64,000 nt of DNA from Camarhynchus parvulus (lineage: Eukaryota > Chordata > Aves > Passeriformes > Thraupidae), in contig NC_044571.1 of the NCBI RefSeq assembly GCF_901933205.1, forward strand, positions 60,015,994 through 60,079,993, written 5' to 3'. The notes under the pieces were generated by a model. It ran no database searches. It was given only the letters and a program-made list of their open reading frames with translations, and was not told where the DNA came from. The position numbers and the translations under genes were made by a program. Each line of letters starts with the position of its first letter. Positions within the stretch are counted from its first letter, which is position 1. Positions 23,301-35,300 of the stretch are shown here, piece after piece.

Positions 23301-26300
23301 CAATAAAACAATGTGTTGGTCTTAAGCATTTATTTTGTGTAAATTTTGAGGAATATTTTCTCATTATCTATAAAAATGCCATGAAAATTTAGTTAAGATA
23401 CCCAGAGCTGTTGGAGGTCATCACTCGATAGAGACTCATGCACAGCACAAGGTGAGAGAAGTATTTTCTTTAACTTTGACTGATAAATGTTGAGGTTTAG
23501 TCTCCAAAACCTTAGCTTTTAAGCTTTTCTTTCTGGCCCATTTCCTTAGTGCACTTAGATTTCAAAAGGGTAGGAATCTGGTCTAACACTGACTGAGCTG
23601 GAGAGGAGTGAAGCAAATTGAAACTGTTCAAATTGAAATGTGGTGGCTGAGTGTTTAATGCCCACAGTTTAAGCTAGACCTCCAAGAGTGTGCCCTTTTC
23701 ACATTAAAAAAAGTCTGTCCAAATTTCAAGTATTCTACCAGACTGAAGAGTTCACAGTTGGATAACTGGTGACCTGAAAGCCCAGTTTTTGTCATTTCGT
23801 GCTTATGTGGAATTCTTGTGGTATGTTTTCAAACTATTACCTTTCAGACTTCAGTTGAAGTTTTGTGAGCATTGTGGCTAACAGAAAAAACAGCTTGCTG
23901 GGGATTGTTAACATCTTTCAGAAGCCTGAAAGAACCCCTTCTTGGTGCTTAAGAAAGGTCATGGAGTGCAAAGTGATATTTGATAGTCTGGAAAGTGGTT
24001 TAAGTTTGAAAAAAAGTGCAAGTATCGATTTTAAACATTTATTGTAAGGAGGAAGTATTTAATGCAATGTTGTAACAGTGCATAATTGATGCAAAATTTA
24101 ATAGTAAAGCTGGGTGGAATGTATTGTATCTCTTGAAACCAAACTGAGCCTTTTTTAGATCAGAAAATTGGCTCTGAATTCTGTAAATTAATCTAACCCA
24201 TGATGCTGGAGTTCATTTTGGCTGCCCTGAAGTGGCTGAATAGAGTCCAGAAATGCAACTAGGATGATGAGAGATGCTGAAAACTGGGGGCACTGAACAG
24301 CCCGACCTGATTTCAAGGTTAGGCAAAGTGGATATTAAAAATAAGCTAGACACTCCTCTTTTTAATTTATTTCCTCTAGGGTATTTAGAATCCTTCACAC
24401 TTTATAAAGCTTTCTCCTTTATTTGTGTTTGCATCTTGATATTTCTTCCAGATATTAAATCTTCATGACTTTTTGCTGAAGGTGCCCTGCCCTGCAAGTT
24501 AGCAAGCTGCTTCTGGTATTTCATCATAATTTTCTCATTCTTTAGAAGTTCTTCTCGAAACTCTCTTGGAAATTTTTCTGTGCATCACTACTTCCCCAGT
24601 TTTGATTTCAGTGCTTGGTAGTGCTTGTTTACAGCCATGGCAGTTCAGTGCCTGTTCTTTGTAAAGACTTAGGATGCAGGATTTCTGAGAAGTCCTTTTC
24701 AGGCAAGTGAGCTGATTTTTGTAGTTAAGTGTGGTGAAGACTATTCTTGAAGGTATTCTTTGAAAAAGGTGAGGGCAGCTGGTGGATTAGCTAGTTCCAA
24801 GATCAGAGTTTCCCCTTATCAAACAGTAACTCTGGCGACTTGCAGTTTTGTCAGGGTGGGCTGCACAGCTCCAAGCTGCTGAAACCATCAGCTGCAGTGT
24901 TTCCATTAAGCCTTCAGTCTTTCACTTGTAGGTGCAGAGATGGTGGATTTCTTTCTTAAGCCTTGAGCAGATAAACTGTAATCTGAGCAAGGGATTCTGT
25001 GCAGTCTGCTGTTACTGGTGTGATACAGTATTGTGTGACACATTTGAATGATTTCTGATAGCAGTGAGTCTATGCTGGCATGTTTTGTCATGCCTTTACA
25101 AATTTCATTATTTTTTGCTGTAAAACCTAGTTTTCTTGTCTGTAATTCAGAAGATGTGTTTTAATAAATCCAAAACTAGGATAGTAGTCTCTGTCTAGTA
25201 GAATTATTGATACAAATTAGTATTTATTGGCAGTTATTTGCTGCAACTTTCTATTTTCTATTCTGTGATTTGTGTAGAGGGGAGGAGACTCAGATATCCA
25301 GATCCTGTTAAGAGACATCAGTTCTCTAATGATGTCAGGTCTCTAATGATCCCAGCATGAGAGGTTACATTTGAAATAAAGGGTTCTAGTTTGGGTCCCT
25401 CAGTACCAGAAGTGTATCAACAAACTGGAAGGTGTCCAGCAGAAAACCACTGTGACAGGTAGGAGCCATAATGTATAAAAGAATGGAAAGCTGGATTCTT
25501 TTACAAAGAACAGACTAAGGTGAGGGAAGCTAATCACTGTTTTTAGCTACCTGAAGACAGTCAGGTTCTTCAGAAGCATGCAGCAAAAACAAGAGGCACA
25601 GTCTTAAATTGCACCAAGGGTATAAAACCCAAGCTTTTTTTACACACTAGAAGTAGTGAAGTTTTAGGACAGTTTGTCCAGAGAAGCTGAAAGTCTTCCT
25701 TGATGGACATTCCCCAAAGCTTGTCTAGAAAAGGCCTTAACCCACCTGGCCTGAGTTACAGGTTGGCCCTGCTTCAAGCAGGGGGCTGGACTAGAGACAT
25801 CCAAAGGTACCTTCCAATACAAGTCATTCTGCATTAACTGGCTTTTAGCAGCTGTTGGTAAACATTTTGTGCCTTTTTTTAAAAATTATTTCTTTCTATT
25901 TTATTTCTTTTTTTATTATGTTTAGTTGATTTTGGTTGATTTTCTGGCTTCTGAATGCAAGTGGAACATAGTGTGAGGGATGCTTGGAGAGTGCAGTTTT
26001 ACAGTCAGTTAGAGCTAGTGCTGCCTTCCTGATATTTCATTCTTATGCCTATCCCTGTACTGACTCCAATGCTTATCTGATATATCTGGAGTGACTTGGT
26101 TTTGGGGAGCTAATCTTAAAGGAAATTAGGCCAGCAAAAATTCCTCCCATGTTACTGATTTAGAAGAGGAGACTGAAATCCAGGAATTAAATTCTGTGGT
26201 GAAGGGGGTGAGAGCAGAGAGGTGCTGGTTTAGATCTCCTTATGCAGTTAATGAGGCTGCACTGCACTAGCTGACTTCAGAAGGCATTAGTGTAGGTTTT

Positions 26301-29300
26301 TAGCACTTAATTCATAGAGCTGCAATGGCTGTACACAGATTTTCTATGGGGATTCAGCTGTGTCAGGACATCACAGGAAGATGTTACTGCCTCCAAGGCA
26401 TTCTGTAACTCATCACTACCCCTCTGGTCAAAGCTGTGGCATCTTCAGGTGAACCTTCTAAGACCTGTTTCATTCCAGATATGCAGGGATGACTGAGACA
26501 GCTAAACCAGACTACAGGATCTGACAGTGGTCTGAATTAATTGGGCAAGGAGCTTTCCATCTGGAGGCTTGAGCAGAAGGGTGGTGATGGAGGTGGCAGC
26601 ATTTGGTACTGCTGTATGTGCAACAAATGTCTCTCTGCTGTGTGCTGCTATAGAGTGGCTGCCTGGGTGGTGTAGACTTTAATTCAGCTCTGTAATCCTA
26701 ACCTTACACTTTTAAGTTAACTAATTTCTTTTTTGGGGGGTTAGGGAGTTGAGTTTATGTTCCTGTGAACAAATTATATGCTTGATTCACTCTGGCTGTT
26801 TTGTATTGAGAAAAACTTCCTTTTGATATGGTGTTTTGTTCAGCTCTGTGTTAAAGGAAACTGAACACTAGGCACCATCCATAATGTGTTGGTATTTCTG
26901 CATTGCAGTTACAAATAACCTTTTGTAATTCTCAGGCAGAAGTGTTCTTTCCAACTAAAGAAAGACAGAAGTTGATGTTCTTAAATAGGCCAGCTGATAC
27001 AGTTAGGGAGCCTAGACTATGAGTTTGAGTGCAAAAACCCTTCTTTAAGCCTGAAGTAAAAGGAGAATAAATGCGAGTTGAGAACAGTTTCTTGGAGTCC
27101 TAGGCCATCTCCGAAAGATAGTTGTTAATCTCTTCAGTGTAATGGATTTGGAGTATGTGAAAAAAAAGGGTTAAATGGTTTAAATAGTTTTTGTGCAATA
27201 AAGTGCTGTCAAGGTACAATCCTAATCCTTGCATTATCTTCCAATTTATCTAAGCAATAGAACACAGGATTTAAAAATATACTTGATTTAGTCACAAAGA
27301 TCAATTGATAAAAATGTATTGCAGATACTCTAAACTTACCATGCCTTGTCCAATGATGCAGAGGTGTCTTGTGGTGCAGTTTAACCATCTTTAGGTCTTT
27401 AACTTTTGCTGTCTTGCTGTCTTTGGGAATATTTCACACAGCAATATCTCTTGCCTCTGTCATGGCTTAATCCCAGCTGGCAACTAAGTCTCAGACAGCT
27501 GCTCACTCCCTGATGGCATTCTGGAGAGAATTGGAAGAGTAAAAGTGAGAGCGCATGGGTTGAGATAAAGAAAATTTAAAAGGTAAAGAAAAAGCTGCAC
27601 ATGCAAAGGAAGCAGAATATGAAGGCAGGTGTTTAGCCATCCCTAGGACAGCAGGGCTCCACCACATATAAAGTGACTTAGGAAGACAAATGCCATCATT
27701 CCAAATGTCTCCCCTTTCCTCCTTCTCCCACCTTTATATACTCAGCATGATGCCATATGGTCTGGGGTGTCCCTTTGGCCAGTTCTGGTCAGCTGTCATG
27801 GCTGTGTCCTGTCCCAGCTCCTTGTGCACCCCCAGCCCTCTCTCTGGTGGGGTGGGGTGGGGGGCAGAAAAGGCCCTGACTCAGTGTCAGCCCTGCTCAG
27901 CTGTAACAAACACATCCCTGTGTTACCAACACTGTTTTGGTCACAAATGCAAAACACAGCTCCATATCAGCCACTGTAAAGAAAATGAACTCTATCCACA
28001 ATGAGCGCATCCATAAAACAGTTTCAGTGATAGCTGACTGCCAGCTTCAGTGGTATAATTTCAGTGCTAAAATGGTTTCAGAGATAACTTCTGTGTCTTC
28101 TCTTGAAAATGATGTGCTATACACACACATACATACTTTCCCCATGTTTCGCTACTTGACAATCATGTGTCATCTTACAAACAATAGCTTTTGAGGTAGG
28201 ATAACTGTGTATGTTTTCTGCTAAAATAACTGTGATATTGCCCTGAGTGGCTGAAATGCAGAATTCAAAATTATTGACTTTACCATAAGAATGGAATTTA
28301 TCTTTAACTTTTGAAAGTCACATACCTAGTCTAAGCTAATGAAATAGGCAGCACCAGGAGATAATTCATTCTCCTATTTCACATGTTTGTTGGATGAAAT
28401 TAGCCCTGATGTTGGGAACTTTTTTCTCTCTATGCTGTTTATAGTGAGAATTTAGATAATAAACTTAGCTAGGGGCCAAACTTCTAGGTGGTTGAAAAGT
28501 GTCTCTAACACTTAGAACTGTGGTTGTGCTTATGTTTTTGTTTCAGATGGACCCTACTAGAATTTCAAAAGAACATGCACACTGTGTCAGAACACTTTTT
28601 GGACACCAGGAAAGTACAGATTTGCATGATGCCTCCTTTGAAAGTCAAGAAGCAAAGTTAATGCCTGAATCCTGTAGAAGCGTGAAACAGGCTCTCCAAA
28701 GGGCTGTGCAGAGGGTAAGTGGCACAGACAATGTGTTTCTTTATTTCATGGTCCTGTTGAAATAAAACAATTTTTCTGAAATCTGTATTCAGAGGTAAGT
28801 TCTGTAAATTATTTCCTGGTGTTGCAGTAACACCTGGTGTTTTATTTAGGATTGTATTGTATTTGCTGATGAATCTGGTAGTGGCCAACCAATTCTGTAT
28901 TCAAGCACATTTTATTTACTTTATTTTTCTTTTAAGAAAGGAAGACTTGAAGTTGTACTAAGAAAACTGATTGAAGTCAGGTGATTAGCCATTCTGACAT
29001 TTGGATGGGCCTGAACAGTAGTCATTTATGCTAATATTTGTATAGGTTTTCCAGATGCTCATAACAAGTGTCAGTTCCAGATTTTCAAGGGAATCTTGCA
29101 AACAAGGTGCTCTTAAGTCAAGATCATCAGCAAGCAAAATACTGCCTGAAAGAAAAGGAGATGGCATTTGCTCTTGTTTCTTACTCTGGAGTCCAAAATG
29201 AGGCTCAGTTCCTGCTTTGGTTTTGCTCACTTTGCCAGTTCTGTGTTCTGTGCAGGCCATTCTCACACTGGCAGAAGACCTACTTGGCCATAGCATGATA

Positions 29301-32300
29301 ACTGGGTGGTCTTTGTCCAGGAATTGAGAATGACAGGTTGTTCCCAAACACAAATGACAAAAGAAGTCAGCCCTAATGAATAAGCCTAGGCAAGCTGGAA
29401 ATATGCCACAATCCCCTTTTACTGCAGTTACTGCCTTTGATCTCTTTTTGTGTTCATTATAGTGTTTAGTGCTAATTATGGGCTGTGTAACAGATGGATG
29501 TCTGCTATGCTATTTGGTTTTTCTGGCTTATCAGACCCATTACAACTTTACTGCCTCACATCTTCATAGGACTGGCAGTTTTTCATTAAGGCTACTACAT
29601 CAGATTTGAGCTGAACTCACATATGCTTTAGCATGAACTGTACTTGAATTAAATTTACAGCATTTGAATTGTGCTAATGTGATGTTTGGTTTTAACAGAG
29701 AACTCCAAGTGACAGATCTTTTTGTGAACAAAAGACAGACATAGGAGTCCATGTCTTGTCTCTTTTGCTAGCCACCTCCTTCAAGAGCTTAAGGGAGAAA
29801 CAGAGGATTATTTCTGTAGGATTAGTTCTTCCCTCCTGCATTTTTTAGAGCCTCTCACGAAGCACCTACATATGTGCTGTGTGCTGGGCTGCTCCTTCGC
29901 TTGTGACAGAAGAAGGAGCTTTTACAGTAAGTCAATGGGGAGCTCTGTGTTCTGGTTATTTGCTGCTGGTTACTCAACAAAGGCACTGGCTTTAGCTGAG
30001 GCTTTGTATCCTGCCAGTCTGGATGGAGGTTGAATGCTGCAATGTCCGTGGCCAGGATAAGTAGTAAGTAGGGATAACTTTTTTGGCTGATCACCATTAG
30101 TTTGAGAACAATAAAATTTCTCTTGCCAAAGTAATTAGACTCTGAATTTCCTTTGAATGCAATGGAGTTTATTAAGCAGCTGCACCAGTGGTCTGGATGC
30201 TTTGTCATCTTGTATCAATGACAGAGAAAGAAATAGATAGGAAGGTGGTGACCTGAGGCTTTTTACCTCCTTTTGGTACATCAGAGAAGTGAAAGTAACA
30301 GTGTCAAGGGAGAATTATACTTTATCATCATCTGTAAATTCTGCCTTTCAGTCACCCTGCAAAAATGAAGAGCAGAGATGCAGCTATAACTTACTTGCAG
30401 TTGCACACACTCTCTTGTGTGTGGATCCAGCTAATGTGACTTGAAGGAGGTTTCCTGTTTTCTGTGCTTTCTTCACTTTCCTTAAGGAGAATAAAGAATC
30501 TAACTTATGTGTGTTTTAAGAACCAGTATCCTTATTTGAACTGGCAGCATACTAAGTGACTAAAATGGAGCATTTCAAAATACCATTTATGTTTTTGATT
30601 TTTCAATATATTGTCTTTTGCAATTCGAGCTGTTCAGGAAATGAAAATAGACAAATTTCTTTTGCTCAGGTTTATGGTCTGGTTACAGCTTCTGGCTTCC
30701 TGTGCCAGTTCTCATCGGTTTTCTTTGCACACCTGTAGACAGAGTGCTTAAATGTAAAGCAGAGATTGATGTTGAAAGTGGAAGTGCTCTTATGAAAACC
30801 AGTGCAGTAGGGCTGCAAGGTCCAGACTAGAAATACTTGTCTCCTGAAAAAGTAATAGTTTTTTTCTTTTAATCAGAATCTAATGATTGATTCCTTAACA
30901 CATACTGTGATAAAAATTCTGCTTAAAGAGCAGCTTACTAAGTAGAGAGAACATTTTCAATATTGCATATAAACTTGCAAGCAGACAAATAATATACTTT
31001 CCTAGCCATTCTGTTTGCTTAATTTTTTTCCATGTAATCCTAAAAAAGTTTTGGCAGTCCACATGCTCTAACCACAGTCCTTATGAAGTCTGTTATGAAC
31101 CTGAAGTAGAAAGGACTACAAACATATCTTGGGTCAATCCATAAGTAACTTTGCTTGGCAGGGCTCCCAGGTTCTAGCTGCTTGTGGAGTTCAGGTGTAA
31201 GCTGTTCTCCCACATGGCAACAGAGTGCTTTGCTAGTCCTCCAGGGCAGCATTTATAAAGAGATCTATATCCTTAGCAGACATTTAAAGAGCACATAGTT
31301 ATGGACAAAGTAAAGGTTTCACAAGTGATTGCTGTAAGTTGTTAAAATTTCACCTACAATTTTGTAGGTTTCCATCCTACAGTCTTACATCTTTTTTTTT
31401 TCTTGCAAGCAGTAGACTGCTCATTTGGAGAGGCATTTTATTGCTGGTCTCTAAACTACAGTCTGATGAATATAGGTTCATGTACTTTTTATATTACTTC
31501 CTTCCTGATTAGCATTCTTCAGATTGCTGAATTTCCGGCAAGAGAATCAGATACTTCTTCCTGGTATCAGCTGTACTTAAAGCACTTGGTAATAAAAGAG
31601 TCAAGTGCTTAAAGAAGCTTTAAGATCACATCTGAAGCAATAAGTGAGTGTCCAGAAGTTCTCTTCTCATTGTTCTCTAAAGGCTACTTAGAGCTGCTCA
31701 AAGTATATACTGAGATATTTAGATAAAAGCTAAAGGAGACTAAAAACCTTTCACAAATGTCATGTCTTCAGGTGTAGCCTTGTCTCTGCATCCTCAGCAT
31801 TGGACATAAGTTCAAGAGCAACAGGTATTTTTGCAGCTTGCTGTGGATGAGATAGCGAGGAGTTCCCGACTTTCCAGGCACTTAAAACATGATTTTTAAC
31901 TTTAAAATGATAAAGTTTTGGAGCTTCTTAGTGGCCTCTTATGTTGTTTTTTTTTTGGATGAAGGGAAGACATGTTTTTCATTTTTGTGACTAAGTCCTT
32001 GTCTGTTGTTTAAACAGTGAGTATGTGGAGGAGATTGGAATGTGGGAAGCAGGCCCGTAGAGTTGACTTGGTGGGCAGTGAGCAAATGACAAAGGTGTAC
32101 AAGTGCAGCTTGTCATAAGATTAAGAGTGGGGTGATTTTTGTGTACAGTTCTCTAAAAATAACTGAACAGCTTGGTATCACACACGCTTCTGTGCATGGC
32201 AGTCTTAAGAGAAGTTGCTGGTAATGTTTTGTCAGCAGTTTTCATGCCATTACAGTAGTGTCTTAGTCACGGGTTCTGTTGAGGTGTTTCTGCCTCCTTA

Positions 32301-35300
32301 ATGAGCCTCTACATTGTGGATAAGTATGAGACACCTAAGAACATTCAAGAGCTAAAAAACACAGTTGATACTTCAGTGATTTGAGAAATCACAGCTCTTA
32401 ATTCCTTGCAGTAAGAATACCAGGGGATTTTATAATCCCATTAAGAGGCGACCTTCAAACATCCACTGAAAAATGTCCTTCAAAGTCAGAAACAACTACG
32501 GTTAAATGCTTTTTTTAAGGTAGGTTGTGTATCAGCACCTTGGAACTGTATGAACGTCAAGTAAAAAAATAATCAAGAAGTGTTTAACTGCTTGTTCTTT
32601 AGGAGGAAACAACTCCATATCTCTTTTCTTGGGACTAATTAATGTGTTTTGTCTTCATTTTGGAAGCTGGGGCAACATAACAGAAAGAATATCAAACTTT
32701 GATGAGGCTGGTCAGAATCAAGTAAAGAACTTGATGCTAGTCCAGAGCTTAGAGAGCTGCTGGAGGATTTTGTTTTCTGGCCACAGTCTTGCCACTTCTG
32801 ATCCAGTGACAGGCTCACAGAAGAGTCAATGAACATTTGGCTCAAACCCCCCAGCCTTGGTGTTGTTAGTGCCATGATCTAACCAGTTGAGCTAATAATG
32901 AATTCCAGACAAGGAGAATTGTGGACCCAGGTCCCCCTGGGTAGCTGTCCTGCTTACTGAGTGGTGAGGAGCTGCAGATGAACAGCACCACCACCAGTTA
33001 GAAGGAGAGCAGCTCAGACTGATTTCGTGAGGACCAGAGCCATTCTGTGTGGAAGGTGAGCTGAGTCAGGCTGCCTGGTTTCAGAAGATGAGGTATTCAG
33101 CTGCTTAAGCTAGAACATCTCTGGAAATGTGCAGAAGCAGAACTGAAGGCTCTTAAGAAAAATGTAAGTTAAAACTAGAATAGCAGTCCACCAATTCAGG
33201 CCTTTCAACGGCCAAGCAATTATCAGTCATGGGGTTTTTTTTTTTTTTTTCTTAGTACCAAGTCTAGATAGTAGGAGAATAAAATGTACATGGTTCTTTT
33301 TGGATCAGCTCAGTAGGCTTTCCAGGCAAGGACACTATCACATCCTCCCAAAGGAAAGGATATTGAAACAAACTTCACATCTGAGAAGTTTCCAGTAAAA
33401 AAGCAAGAAGACAAACATGTCTCTCCTTCAAGGGAAAAAGGGCTGAGATAGGTGTGCTGCAATAATCTCTGAGAGTGTGGTCTATCTCCCAGGCTCTTTT
33501 TGCCTTACATCCTGTTCTCTTCAGAGGCTTTTGTCATTTTTCACAGTACCTAGTACTTGCATTCTCTTGTCATCTTCCTATTTCCTACTCAAGTGTGGCT
33601 AGTGGCTGATGCTGACATGCAGCTCCTAGAATTGAACTTCATTTTCGTGCTCCTAGAACTGACATTGAAGTAGGAAGATCAGAGAAGCAAACTGAATGTA
33701 GTGTGGGAAGTGGATGCGAGTTTTGCTGCTTTTGAAATTGTGATTCTTCTGCTTTTCTTCTCGTCTTTACAGCAAAAAGCATCTTCACGATTCTTATCTA
33801 TGAAATCAGCATATCTCAGCTGAAGCATTATGCTTTGATAGTCATACTATGGCTTCCACACTGCTGTGGCTTTTCATCTTGGTTTAACATTTAAACATCT
33901 ACTGAAAGGGGAAAGTGAGAGTAATAAATGCACCAGCCAAGGCACTACATATTTCACTGCGGTTGCAAAACTATATAAAAGCAGGACTTCAGGTGTTTTC
34001 AGAGCAGGATTTCAAATTCTGAAACACCCCAGTGATTGAGAGCACAGTGGGACTTTGCTGATCTGGCCAAATCTGAGATGTATTTCATATACATGGGTTG
34101 AATCAGGCAAACAGCATTGTGCGTGGCATAAAGATGAAATAAAGGACCACTCCTAGGTTCAAAGAGGGCTGTCTTCAGCAAAATGTTTCCTTATACTAAA
34201 CACCTTATTGACAGCTCCATAGTATGAGGTATTAAGAATAATAAATATATTACCCCTGTTTTTTTAGAAAACAGAGTCATGGGGAAAAGGGAGACAGAAC
34301 TGAGGATTGAGCTTAATACCAAGACTCAGTCTAGGCTTGTAACAAGAACAGGCTGCTTAAATTTTGAAATCTGCTGGTTTTATCTTTTTCTCAAGAGCAG
34401 TGCAGGTGTGAGTGATTAAAATGAAAGCTTTTTCTGGTGCCTGATGTCCGCATTTTGTGCTGTTTTTGAGTCTGGGTAGCATAGTTCTTATTTATGTTAA
34501 AATTTATCTGCAGCTAAGAATTACATATTTTTGAAGTCTGACACCCAGTCCCTTTGGTCCGGTATGGATGATACGTAATCCCTCAGTTCTTGCATACCTT
34601 GTTAGAAGTGAGCCGTGATTGTAAAGCCTTGTAGCCTTCCCTTGTAGCCTTGGTGGCCAGTGGTGAGGGTGTGGAGGTTTGCATTCACCTCGTCACAAAT
34701 GAAATTCAGAGTTTAGCTATCATTAGTTGTTAGAGTGATTATACACTAGTTCCTGTATATAAATGCCTCTTTCTTTGCCTTTAGACTCCAAGTAATTAAA
34801 TCAGTTCATAAAATCCATTGTTGGATGTGTTGCCTTCTTATAAATCGTTGTTCCATTATGCTTACAGAAATATTCCAAGTACAGTAAGTAGAAAAGGTTT
34901 TAAATGTGCTGTCACCACTACAGTAAATCATGCAGTGATCATACATACTAGCATTTCTATCCACCTTTATTAGAATTACCAAATTACTAGGTGTAATTTG
35001 ATTGTGTGTGCCTGTTACATGAATCATGTAAATCTGATAATGTATATCCCAGACATCTGAATGTGCTGCAGATGGAACAGTGTCCTCAGATACACGCACA
35101 CACTATTGTAAGTGTGCAAACTAAACATTGTAATAAATGTTTATTACAACTAAACATTGTAATAAAACCCAGAAAGCATCAAAGCAATGTCTCCTTCTCA
35201 TTTTAGGAGGTCCAGCGTGCTATGGGAAGAACGCCACCAAGACCAGAAAAAGGTAGGTATTGGTTTATGAATAAGCAATATTTTAGTTCTAATAAACTTG

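Larger units (their letters stand above)
20338..28546 (+). other. TNFSF11: TNFSF11 intron 1 (8,209 bp)
   Basis: GT-AG intron between phase-0 exons, with donor GTAAGC and acceptor TTGTTTCAG. It holds a CR1 copy at 20760-20992, a GC-rich patch at about 21,070-21,450, an older CR1 at about 25,400-25,840 and a solo LTR at about 27,458-28,000. The rest is AT-rich DNA in which I see no further element. Confidence 0.9.
28715..35206 (+). other. TNFSF11: TNFSF11 intron 2 (6,492 bp)
   Basis: GT-AG intron (GTAAGT to TTTTAG). It contains an antisense tRNA-Ile-like pseudogene at about 32,826-32,901, a 16-base poly-T at 33,235-33,250 and a repeated hairpin at 35,119-35,166 close to the acceptor. I see no CR1 or LTR and no additional exon in the remainder. 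Confidence 0.9.

Noticed and set aside
28499..28765. Extension of exon 2 upstream to 28499 and downstream to 28765
   Set aside because: The upstream part is intronic with the pyrimidine tract and TTTCAG acceptor, and the apparent start is GTG. The downstream part passes a perfect GTAAGT donor.
32600..32901. Classification of the tRNA-like relic as a bird tRNA/CR1 SINE
   Set aside because: The sequence downstream of the tRNA-like part on the minus strand shows no CR1-type tail, so only the tRNA-like part is claimed.
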